A stretch of 64,000 nucleotides of DNA from Lelliottia sp. JS-SCA-14 (GTDB lineage: Bacteria; Pseudomonadota; Gammaproteobacteria; Enterobacterales; Enterobacteriaceae). Shown piece after piece: positions 50,768 through 57,510 of the stretch. The stretch lies in the NCBI RefSeq assembly GCF_035593345.1, contig NZ_CP141606.1, forward strand, positions 3,968,001 to 4,032,000, read 5' to 3'. Position 1 is the stretch's first letter. Each line of letters begins with the position of its first letter. A program made the position numbers and the translations under genes. Under the pieces are notes generated by a model. The model was given only the letters and a program-made list of their open reading frames with translations, made no database searches and was not told where the DNA came from.

Positions 50768-51195
50768 CTTTAAATGATGAAATTAGATTGCAAATTACAA
50801 AACTCCCGGATGCTCCAGAAATAATTGATAACTGGGAACCTATTGCTGATTCACTATCCGGAATGTTCAACTGGGTGGGTTCAAAAATCGATTGGAAAAA
50901 AACGACTAAACATATGCATCAAGAACTTGGGGAGGATAAAAAATGTTGGCCTTCCTTAGTTAAAAAATTCTCCTGTAAATATCTGAGGGATTTCATTTAT
51001 AACTCAAAAAAAATCCATTACATCAATGATTCATCATTGGATTTTGCTCTGGCAATATCAGCCGATAAAATTGATACAATGTTTGATTTATTAATAGAGC
51101 ATGTCCCTCAACATCATTACTTTTTTAATCTTGATACTAAATGGTGTTTTGTAATTAGCTCAGAAGGTTATTTGGATTTTGGATTTTCCAATTAG
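50764..51195 (+). CDS. Probable Rhs immunity protein
   Basis: A 143-residue, AT-rich gene whose start overlaps the rhs stop codon by four bases. I do not recognise a domain. The product is soluble and rich in aromatic and charged residues (KCWPSLVKKFSCKYLRDFIY, PQHHYFFNLDTKWCFVIS). The immunity role follows from position: Rhs toxin tips are followed by a cognate inhibitor that is usually as AT-rich and as variable as the toxin. Confidence 0.7.
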   Translation: MTLNDEIRLQITKLPDAPEIIDNWEPIADSLSGMFNWVGSKIDWKKTTKHMHQELGEDKKCWPSLVKKFSCKYLRDFIYNSKKIHYINDSSLDFALAISADKIDTMFDLLIEHVPQHHYFFNLDTKWCFVISSEGYLDFGFSN

Positions 51196-51393
51196 ATTCA
51201 TTAAATAATAACGAACAGCTTGCTGATAAATACGCAAGCTTAAACCCACACTATTGATATTCTCCAGCAAAAGCTGCAAAAGCTACAAAAGCTACAAAAG
51301 CTACAAAAGCAGTTAATTGGGAGTGGAATAACACTGTACGCAAACAGCCACGACGTATAAATAAAGCACCCATTGACTTTATGCTGTAGGACA
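51196..51393 (+). pseudogene. Remnant reading frame with a lysine/alanine/threonine repeat
   Basis: In one frame from about 51205 the sequence reads NNNEQLADKYASLNPHY, a stop, YSPAKAAKATKATKATKA, then VNWEWNNTVRKQPRRINKAP and IDFML before a final stop. It is too short and too broken to assign. It lies between the intact immunity gene and the orphan rhs fragment, where displaced toxin tips or immunity genes normally sit. Confidence 0.4.
51266..51310 (+). repeat. Nine-base tandem repeat (aaagctaca)
   Basis: Four full units and a partial fifth: aaagctgca once, aaagctaca three times, then aaagc. In the readable frame it encodes Lys-Ala-Thr or Lys-Ala-Ala triplets. The length is prone to slippage. 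Confidence 0.85.
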
Positions 51394-51414
51394 GTTGAAG
51401 CTGATTACGTTATG

Positions 51415-51740
51415 AAATGTCACAACTACACTACACCGTGACCGACTTCACCGACTGTATTTAGGAACTATTGATCAAAGACGGAACCATTATCTGGCAG
51501 GGAAAACAGCAGCTCTGGGGCCGGGAAGAAGGCATCAACAAAGACGATGCGCCCGTCTGCCGCCTGCGTTTTCCGGGGCAGTATGAGGATGAAGAGTCCG
51601 GGTTGTACTACAACCGTTTTCGGTACTATGAAGAGGAGACTGGGGAGTACATTTCGGCCGACCCGATAGGGCTTGCGGGGGGAATGAGCCCCTATAGTTA
51701 CGTTAATGATCCGCTGAAATTTTTGGACCCATTGGGGTAA
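51415..51740 (+). pseudogene. Orphan rhs core-end fragment
   Basis: This piece repeats the end of the Rhs core: LHYTVTDFTDCI, an in-frame TAG, then ELLIKDGTIIWQGKQQLWGR and on to DPIGLAGGMSPYSYVNDPLK and FLDPLG. It matches 50140-50455 of the intact gene closely. The frame ends at a TAA exactly after DPLG, where the toxin should begin. It is a displaced Rhs tip that has lost its own start and picked up at least two stops. Confidence 0.85.
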
Positions 51741-52123
51741 TGTAAAACGGATATCACTGACAAAGCTTCGAAGTGGCAAGGTAAAGGTGATTATCCTGGA
51801 GTTGATGATTGGCAAATTGCAAAAAGGCGATACTATCTACGGCGCCGTCCCGAGACAATCTGAATTTTATTTGTCAGGCGCTAGCTTAGAGATTGCTGGA
51901 GGTTAAAGAGTTGCTCTTGGAAAAATAACACAGGTTAAGCCTCATGATATCTATGGCTACATACCACAAGTGCAGACGTATGAGGTTTTACAGGATACTA
52001 AGATAGCTACTTCAACCGCTAAAGCTAACCCTCATTTTGGTGAAGGTGGGGCCACTCAGTATTTTGTAGAAGACTTCCCGTCAGTATTACGTCCAACTGA
52101 AAATCCAATAGGATTAGAGTAAT
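51741..52123 (+). pseudogene. Decayed second Rhs toxin tip
   Basis: After the TAA the frame continues CKTDITDKASKWQGKGDYPG and VDDWQ. It then shifts near 51815 to LQKGDTIYGAVPRQSEFYLS, reaches a TAA at 51904-51906, and continues KITQVKPHDIYGYIPQVQTY to the TAA at 52121-52123. The content (WQGKGDYPGVDDW, GDTIYGAVPRQSEFY, an ATQYFVEDFPS end) looks like a known style of Rhs C-terminal domain, but I do not assign an activity. One frameshift and two stops make it non-functional as it stands. Confidence 0.75.
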
Positions 52124-52124
52124 C

Positions 52125-52364
52125 ATGAGAATAGATGACATTGAGGTTTGTCAGCCAATAACTGAATTAGTTTCTTTTTTAATAAAGAATGATTTCACAA
52201 TCATTGAACAAAAAATTGCTGATTATCATTTTCATGAAGTTATTATAAAAATGAAAAAAGACTCGTCACCTAAAGCATTGGACATTAGTATTGAAAAAAT
52301 AAGCCAACCAAAACCGGGGACATTTTTCTGCGAATGTCACTGGTCTAGCTTAATAATTGAATGA
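52125..52364 (+). CDS. Small AT-rich gene, possible immunity protein of the decayed toxin
   Basis: A 79-residue product starting MRIDDIEVCQPITELVSFLI at an ATG one base after the toxin remnant's stop. I recognise no domain. Low GC and position suggest the immunity gene of the second tip. It still has an open frame, so it might protect against kin that carry the intact toxin. It may also be truncated. Confidence 0.5.
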   Translation: MRIDDIEVCQPITELVSFLIKNDFTIIEQKIADYHFHEVIIKMKKDSSPKALDISIEKISQPKPGTFFCECHWSSLIIE

Positions 52365-52751
52365 CTATCTTAAATGCATGGTAAAAAGCCGGAAAGATTA
52401 TCAAACATCTCCAGCTTTATATTATCCCCATCCCGATAACCAACCAGTTTTTTCATCCCCTTAACCACTTGCTTAACCTGACAAAGCACAGCCCGTAGTT
52501 CCTGCACCTCGCTGCTGCCAGAAATAATCGTCAGACATTTCTTTAATCTTTTCATCGTCACCCAGTCCAGGTATCAAATCCCACTTAGTTCGGCCAGTAA
52601 TCTTTAAAGGTGAAGCGAGAAATAACGCGTCTGGAAGGTGCGCAGATCGGCACCGCGCAAGGATATCCCGCCTCCCCCACCACACTCTCCATTTCCCCCC
52701 CCTCCCAATATCCCTTACTATACCCTCATAATTTATTGATCTCTGGATACC
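52365..52751. other. Gap between the island and the sugar-acid cluster
   Basis: Two short minus-strand frames (52370-52561 and 52473-52685) overlap in different frames and may be one frameshifted remnant; neither product is recognised. A run of eight C followed by tccc lies at 52695-52706. The last 40 bases before 52752 should hold the promoter of the regulator gene. Confidence 0.4.
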
Positions 52752-53483
52752 ATGAGCCTACCGCAAACCACCCTTGCCGAATCCGTCACGCAGCATATTG
52801 CCTGTCGTATTCTTCACGGCGACCTCCATCCGGGGCGCTCGTTGCCCGGCGAAAATGAACTGGCGGGCGAATACGGGGTTTCGCGAACATCTGTGCGTAA
52901 TGCGCTGCAGTTCCTGGCCGCCAAGGGGCTCATCACGATTCAGCCCAAAAAACGCACCACGGTGAATAACCGTGAGATGTGGAACCTGCTCGATGCCGAT
53001 GTTCTGAACTGGCTGGCGGAAGGGGAAGTTGGGCCAGAGCTGGTCGAGCAGCTGATGGTGGCGCGACTCATTTTTGAACCTGACGTAGCGACCCTCGCCG
53101 CGCTGAACGCTACGGGCCACGATCTTGCCGCTCTGGAAGATGCGCTGAGCCTGATGCGCCGCGGGCAAACCGAAGCGGAACGGGCATTATTTGAAGAAGG
53201 CGATCTCGCTTTCCATCAGGCGCTGCTTCGCGCGACCCACAACCCTTTCCTCCTCGCACTCGGTAATGCACTCTCTGCGGCGATGGTGCTGTCATTCCGC
53301 CAGACGCTGGAAAAAGACGTTCGTGATTCCCACGCCGCCGTTGACGATCATTTTTTGTTGTTTGAAAACATTCGCTTAAAACAACCAGACGGCGCTCGTC
53401 AGCAGATGCGCACCATTCTGATCAACGCCGCCAGAAAGCATCTCTGGAAAGATCTGCCGGAACTCTTCAACTTCATCTCCTGA
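52752..53483 (+). CDS. FadR/DgoR-type GntR family regulator
   Basis: A 243-residue transcription factor with an N-terminal winged helix-turn-helix (residues about 10-75: SLPGENELAGEYGVSRTSVR, NALQFLAAKGLITIQPKKRT) and a C-terminal FCD ligand domain. The domain carries metal-binding-type residues in EGDLAFHQALLRATHNPFL and AAVDDHFLLFENI. It is similar in build to DgoR, the galactonate-responsive repressor, but clearly diverged. It is the first gene of the sugar-acid cluster, with a repeated operator-like motif between it and the kinase gene. The effector is probably an aldonate or a 2-keto-3-deoxy acid. Confidence 0.88.
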   Translation: MSLPQTTLAESVTQHIACRILHGDLHPGRSLPGENELAGEYGVSRTSVRNALQFLAAKGLITIQPKKRTTVNNREMWNLLDADVLNWLAEGEVGPELVEQLMVARLIFEPDVATLAALNATGHDLAALEDALSLMRRGQTEAERALFEEGDLAFHQALLRATHNPFLLALGNALSAAMVLSFRQTLEKDVRDSHAAVDDHFLLFENIRLKQPDGARQQMRTILINAARKHLWKDLPELFNFIS

Positions 53484-53543
53484 TCATTCCTTAAAATAAT
53501 TTCGATCTTCCTCACAGATCGTGGGGATTTTTTGCTCTAGCAT

Positions 53544-53578
53544 TCTTGTATTACAAGATTGCATAGGTTGTATTACCT
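53544..53578 (+). promoter_or_regulatory. Two TTGTATTAC boxes, candidate operators of the GntR regulator
   Basis: The near-palindrome tcttgtattacaaga (53544-53558) and aggttgtattacct (53565-53578) each contain ttgtattac, 22 bases apart, ending three bases before the kinase start codon. FCD-type GntR regulators bind short palindromes of the form TTGTA-TACAA. Binding here would block expression of the downstream genes. Confidence 0.65.
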
Positions 53579-53581
53579 GAT

Positions 53582-54481
53582 ATGAGCAGATACTGGATTG
53601 CCATCGACTGGGGCACCACCAACTTCCGCGCGTTCCTGATGAACCAGGCGCAGCGGATAGATCAGATTAACCACCCTTGCGGGTTGTTATCGGTGGAAAA
53701 CGCGCAGTTTGGCCCCACGCTTTACGCCATGCTCCAGCCGTGGCTTGAGCAATATGGAAAATTACCTGTCGTGATGGCAGGCATGGTGGGATCGCAGCAG
53801 GGCTGGCATGAAGTTCCGTATGCGCCGCAACCCTGCGGAGCCCGCGATCTGCTCGCACGCACTCACGCCTTCACCACATCCTGGGGCAGTCCGGCGTGGA
53901 TCATTCCCGGCGTCAGCGGCACCAGCCATTTCGGTCAGCCGGACGTGATGCGCGGCGAAGAAGTGCAGCTTCTCGGTCTGTGCCAGTTACACCCCGCGAC
54001 TCACCATTTTGCCCTGCTGCCCGGCACGCACAGCAAACATGCTCAGCTCGTTGAGGGAAAAATATCTGTCTTCTCAACGTTTATGACCGGCGAGATCTTC
54101 TCCCTTATGAGCCAGCGCTCTCTCCTCGGCAAAGATTTGCCAGAGCAGCAGGAAGACAACGCCGCATACCTGCTCGGTGTTCAAACTGCCCTTCGCGGCG
54201 CGCCCTTCACGCATCTTATTTTCTCTGCCCGCACGCGCCGTCTGGCAGGGGAAATCGCGACATCGCATGTCCACAGCTATCTCTCCGGTCTGACGATTGG
54301 TCACGAACTGCTGGCGATACCGGCCGGACAGCAGGCATGGGTTGTCGGCAGCCCTGCGCTCACCGCGCGTTATCAGCTGGCCGCCTCACTGATGGATCTG
54401 CAACTCACGCCGGTCAACGGTGACGACTGCTTTATCCGTGGCCTGAGCCACCTCTTCTCCCTGATTCAAGGAATCGCATAA
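53582..54481 (+). CDS. dgoK: 2-dehydro-3-deoxygalactonokinase
   Basis: Phosphorylates 2-keto-3-deoxygalactonate at C6. The 299-residue product (E. coli DgoK 292) has the sugar-kinase-like start YWIAIDWGTTNFRAFLMN, MAGMVGSQQGWHEVPY near residue 65, VMRGEEVQLLGL near residue 122, LLPGTHSKHAQLVEGKI near residue 145 and FMTGEIFSLM. No strong ribosome-binding site is visible, and the candidate operator ends just before the ATG. The stop overlaps the dgoA start by one base. Confidence 0.92.
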   Translation: MSRYWIAIDWGTTNFRAFLMNQAQRIDQINHPCGLLSVENAQFGPTLYAMLQPWLEQYGKLPVVMAGMVGSQQGWHEVPYAPQPCGARDLLARTHAFTTSWGSPAWIIPGVSGTSHFGQPDVMRGEEVQLLGLCQLHPATHHFALLPGTHSKHAQLVEGKISVFSTFMTGEIFSLMSQRSLLGKDLPEQQEDNAAYLLGVQTALRGAPFTHLIFSARTRRLAGEIATSHVHSYLSGLTIGHELLAIPAGQQAWVVGSPALTARYQLAASLMDLQLTPVNGDDCFIRGLSHLFSLIQGIA

Positions 54482-55128
54482 TGGATCCGAAGACGTTTTC
54501 GACCCGCTGGAAACAGGAGCCGCTGCCGCTGGTCGCCATCCTGCGCGGTATCACACCGGCACAGGCCTGCGAGGCAGCAGACATTTTACTGAGCTGCGGT
54601 TTTCACTGGCTGGAAGTCCCGCTGAATAGCCCTGAGCCGCTTGAATCTATCCGGCTGATGCGCAAAACCGTCGGCAGTGAGGGTTTTGTCGGCGCGGGTA
54701 CGGTCCTCACCGTTGAGCAGGTCGATCAGGTTGCCGACTGCGGTGGTCAGCTGATCATCTCGCCAAATTGCGATCCCGAGGTCATTCGCCACTCGGTGAA
54801 ACGCGGGTTGATCAGCATGCCGGGCGTGATGACACCGAGCGAGGCGTTTAGCGCTATCGCCAGCGGCGCCAGTGCGCTAAAACTGTTCCCCGCGGAACAC
54901 GTCACCCCAGCGATCACCAAAGCCTTCCGCGCCGTGGTGCCTCATGACGTGGCCTGTCTGCCGGTGGGCGGTATTCAGCCGGATGCCGCACAGATGCGCA
55001 GCTATATCCAGGCTGGCGCGAACGGTTTTGGTCTCGGCGGCGGGCTGTATCAGGCCGGTATGAGTATGAATTTACTGCGTGAGCGCGCCCAGGCTTATCA
55101 GAAAGCCTGGCGTGAGTGCGCGGAGTAA
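54481..55128 (+). CDS. dgoA: 2-dehydro-3-deoxy-6-phosphogalactonate aldolase
   Basis: Class I aldolase that cleaves KDPGal to pyruvate and glyceraldehyde 3-phosphate. The 215-residue product of the KDPG aldolase family shows LPLVAILRGITPAQACEAAD near residue 15, EVPLNSPEPLESI, GAGTVLTVEQVDQV, IISPNCDPEVI and the Schiff-base lysine in ASALKLFPAEH near residue 127. It is coupled to dgoK by a TAATG overlap. In E. coli this enzyme is fused or paired with DgoD; here the dehydratase gene is of a different family. Confidence 0.93.
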   Translation: MDPKTFSTRWKQEPLPLVAILRGITPAQACEAADILLSCGFHWLEVPLNSPEPLESIRLMRKTVGSEGFVGAGTVLTVEQVDQVADCGGQLIISPNCDPEVIRHSVKRGLISMPGVMTPSEAFSAIASGASALKLFPAEHVTPAITKAFRAVVPHDVACLPVGGIQPDAAQMRSYIQAGANGFGLGGGLYQAGMSMNLLRERAQAYQKAWRECAE

Positions 55129-55133
55129 TCCCC

Positions 55134-56003
55134 ATGAAACGCGTCGTCACCGGTCCTCTCAAAACCATCGGCCATTATCGCGCGCAGCTTGGTGAAACTC
55201 CGGTCTGGTGCGCCCGCAGCCAGTCGCTGCTGTGGGTGGATATCCTTGCTCAGCGTCTGCTGCGCTACTGGCCGGGAGAGAATGCAAGAACCCAGATCCA
55301 CGCCATGCCGCCTTTTACCAGCGCGGTGCTGCTGACGACGCAGGAAGAGACATTTTTGACCGTCAGCCAGAGCGGAATCGCGTTGTACGACTACGCCCAG
55401 TCGCGCTTCGCCCCACTCTGCGATTACCCGGCTGACGCCATAGGTACGCGCCCAAACGAAGCCGCCATTGCCCCGGACGGGGCGCTGTGGTTCAGCACCA
55501 TGGACCCAAAGGCCGAAAAGGCCATCGGCAGCTGGTATCGCTTTGCTTCTGGCGATAACGCCCCGCAGCGTCTGCTCGGCGACCAGCTGGTGCCGAACAC
55601 CCTGCAGTGGCATGGCGACAAAATCTGGTTCGCCGACTCCCTGCTGCACCGTTTTTACTGCGCGCAGATGTCCCGGTCAGAAATTTTGGAACTGATGGCA
55701 CACAGCGTGGACGGCATTCCGGACGGGTCTGCGCTTACCGCAACGGGTCAGCTGATCAACGCCCGCTGGGGACAGTCGCGCCTGGTGCGGTATCAACTCT
55801 GTGAGACGAACCTTGAGGAGCTGGACAGCCTGGCGCTCCCCGTCATGCAGCCGAGCAGCTGTACCTTCGGCGGTCCGGACCTTAATGAGCTGTACATCAC
55901 CTCAGCCCGCGACGGGCTTGAGCGACCGAATGAAACGGAGGGTGCGCTGTTAAGCATCTCCACCACGTTAACCGGGCTGCCAGCCGGTCTTTTTCAGCTT
56001 TAA
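55134..56003 (+). CDS. SMP-30/gluconolactonase family lactonase
   Basis: A 289-residue six-bladed beta-propeller lactonase from the ATG at 55134; a GTG at 55116 would add six residues. The metal ligands are visible in GETPVWCARSQSLLWVDI (Glu near residue 15), PNEAAIAPDGALWFSTM (Asn and Asp near residues 103-112), PNTLQWHGDKIWFADS and VDGIPDGSAL (Asp near residue 195). These enzymes open aldono-lactones formed by sugar dehydrogenases. Next to dgoK-dgoA it would supply an aldonate such as galactonate. It follows dgoA by five bases. Confidence 0.88.
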   Translation: MKRVVTGPLKTIGHYRAQLGETPVWCARSQSLLWVDILAQRLLRYWPGENARTQIHAMPPFTSAVLLTTQEETFLTVSQSGIALYDYAQSRFAPLCDYPADAIGTRPNEAAIAPDGALWFSTMDPKAEKAIGSWYRFASGDNAPQRLLGDQLVPNTLQWHGDKIWFADSLLHRFYCAQMSRSEILELMAHSVDGIPDGSALTATGQLINARWGQSRLVRYQLCETNLEELDSLALPVMQPSSCTFGGPDLNELYITSARDGLERPNETEGALLSISTTLTGLPAGLFQL

Positions 56004-56030
56004 AAAAACGAAAACAATCAAGGTGTCATT

Positions 56031-57458
56031 ATGAACACAGCATTGAACCCTACAAAAACTAACCGGCAAACGCTGCTTGTTTGCTTTCTTGCCGCCCTCG
56101 CTGGCCTGCTGTTTGGCCTCGATATGGGGGTGATTGCCGGGGCTTTACCCTTTATTGCCAATGAATTTGGCCTCAGCAGCCATCACCAGGAAATTGTGGT
56201 CAGCGTGATGATGTTCGGTGCCGCACTCGGCGCCCTGTGCAGCGGGCCGATGTCCTCCAGCCTTGGCCGCCGTAAAAGCCTGCTGCTCGGTGCCATTCTC
56301 TTCGTGATCGGCTCCGTGGGCTGCGCCTTTGCAGACAGCATGGCGGTGCTCTCCGTGTTCCGCTTTGTGCTCGGTCTGGCGGTGGGCGTGGCGTCCTTTA
56401 CGGCTCCACTTTACCTGTCTGAAATCGCGCCGGAACGTATTCGCGGCAGCATGATTTCCCTCTATCAGCTGATGATCACCATCGGCATTCTCGCCGCCTT
56501 CCTGTCCGACACCGCCCTGAGCGCTGGCGGCCACTGGCGCTGGATGCTCGGGGTGATCACCTTCCCGGCCATCGTGCTGTTCCTCGGGGTGCTCACCCTG
56601 CCGGAAAGCCCGCGCTGGCTGGCGATGAAAGATCGCCACGCTCTGGCAGGTAAAGTGCTGAAGCTGCTGCGTAACTCCGATAAAGAAGCCCAGTACGAGC
56701 TGGATCAGATCCGTGAAAGCGTGAAGATGAAACAGCGCGGCTGGCAGCTGTTCCGCCACAACCCGCACTTCCGCCGCTCCACCTACATGGGCGTGCTGCT
56801 GCAGTTTATGCAGCAGTTCACCGGCATGACGGTGATCATGTACTACGCGCCAAAAATCTTCGAAATCGCCGGTTTCTCCACCACCCGCGAGCAGATGTGG
56901 GGCACGGTGATCGCCGGTCTGACTAACGTGCTGGCAACCTTTATCGCCATCGGTCTGGTCGACAGATGGGGACGTAAGCCGATCCTCAAGCTGGGCTTCG
57001 CCGGGATGGCGGTGTGCATGGGCATTCTCGGCTACATGTTCCACAGCGGCATCACCAATCCGACCGAGCAGTACACCGCCGTGATCGTGCTGCTGATCTT
57101 TATTACCGGTTTTGCGATGAGCGCGGGCCCGCTGATCTGGGTGCTGTGCTCGGAGATCCAGCCGCTGGCAGGACGCGATTTTGGCGTCACCTGCTCCACG
57201 ATGGCCAACTGGATCGCCAACATGATCATCGGCGCAACCTTCCTGACGCTGATCGACACCATCGGCAGCCCAAACACCTTCTGGCTGTACGGCGTGCTGA
57301 ACGTGGCGTGCATCGTGCTGACCATCCTGTTTGTGCCTGAAACCAAAAATATTTCGCTGGAAAACATCGAGCGCAACCTGATGAACGGCGAAGCGCTGCG
57401 CAATATCGGACAGACAAAACACCACGCCCCGGCTGGCCAGAGTATCACGGCCAAATAA
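56031..57458 (+). CDS. GalP-like sugar:proton symporter
   Basis: A 475-residue MFS sugar porter closely resembling Gal[21 protein letters not shown] near the start, [55 protein letters not shown] and the C-terminal PETKNISLENIERNL. Compared with galP at 8447-9844 the same motifs are kept with scattered substitutions, and the C terminus is about ten residues longer. Its place in the cluster suggests import of an unphosphorylated aldose (galactose, or a related sugar such as arabinose or fucose) for oxidation. A hairpin follows it. Confidence 0.9.
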   Translation: MNTALNPTKTNRQTLLVCFLAALAGLLFGLDMGVIAGALPFIANEFGLSSHHQEIVVSVMMFGAALGALCSGPMSSSLGRRKSLLLGAILFVIGSVGCAFADSMAVLSVFRFVLGLAVGVASFTAPLYLSEIAPERIRGSMISLYQLMITIGILAAFLSDTALSAGGHWRWMLGVITFPAIVLFLGVLTLPESPRWLAMKDRHALAGKVLKLLRNSDKEAQYELDQIRESVKMKQRGWQLFRHNPHFRRSTYMGVLLQFMQQFTGMTVIMYYAPKIFEIAGFSTTREQMWGTVIAGLTNVLATFIAIGLVDRWGRKPILKLGFAGMAVCMGILGYMFHSGITNPTEQYTAVIVLLIFITGFAMSAGPLIWVLCSEIQPLAGRDFGVTCSTMANWIANMIIGATFLTLIDTIGSPNTFWLYGVLNVACIVLTILFVPETKNISLENIERNLMNGEALRNIGQTKHHAPAGQSITAK

Positions 57459-57465
57459 AAACGCA

Positions 57466-57492
57466 GGCGGCCTGCCACGTCGCAAGGCCGCC
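57466..57492 (+). other. Intercistronic hairpin between the two MFS genes
   Basis: A perfect eight-base stem, ggcggcct/aggccgcc, with an eleven-base loop and no T run. It may be an mRNA stabiliser or processing site that sets different levels for the sugar and acid importers, rather than a full terminator. Confidence 0.5.
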
Positions 57493-57510
57493 GCATCCTG
57501 GAGAGTCGTC

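Noticed and set aside
51266..51310. CRISPR array
   Set aside because: The unit is nine bases with no spacers and no cas genes are near. It is a coding-type tandem repeat.
52370..52685. Two small minus-strand genes before the sugar-acid cluster
   Set aside because: They overlap in different frames, lack clear ribosome-binding sites and match nothing I recognise. They are treated as intergenic or as a possible remnant.
38335..52751. Insertion sequences or transposases in the island
   Set aside because: No transposase-like reading frame or terminal inverted repeats were seen. The damage at tssM/vgrG and in the rhs tail is better explained by deletion and tip exchange.
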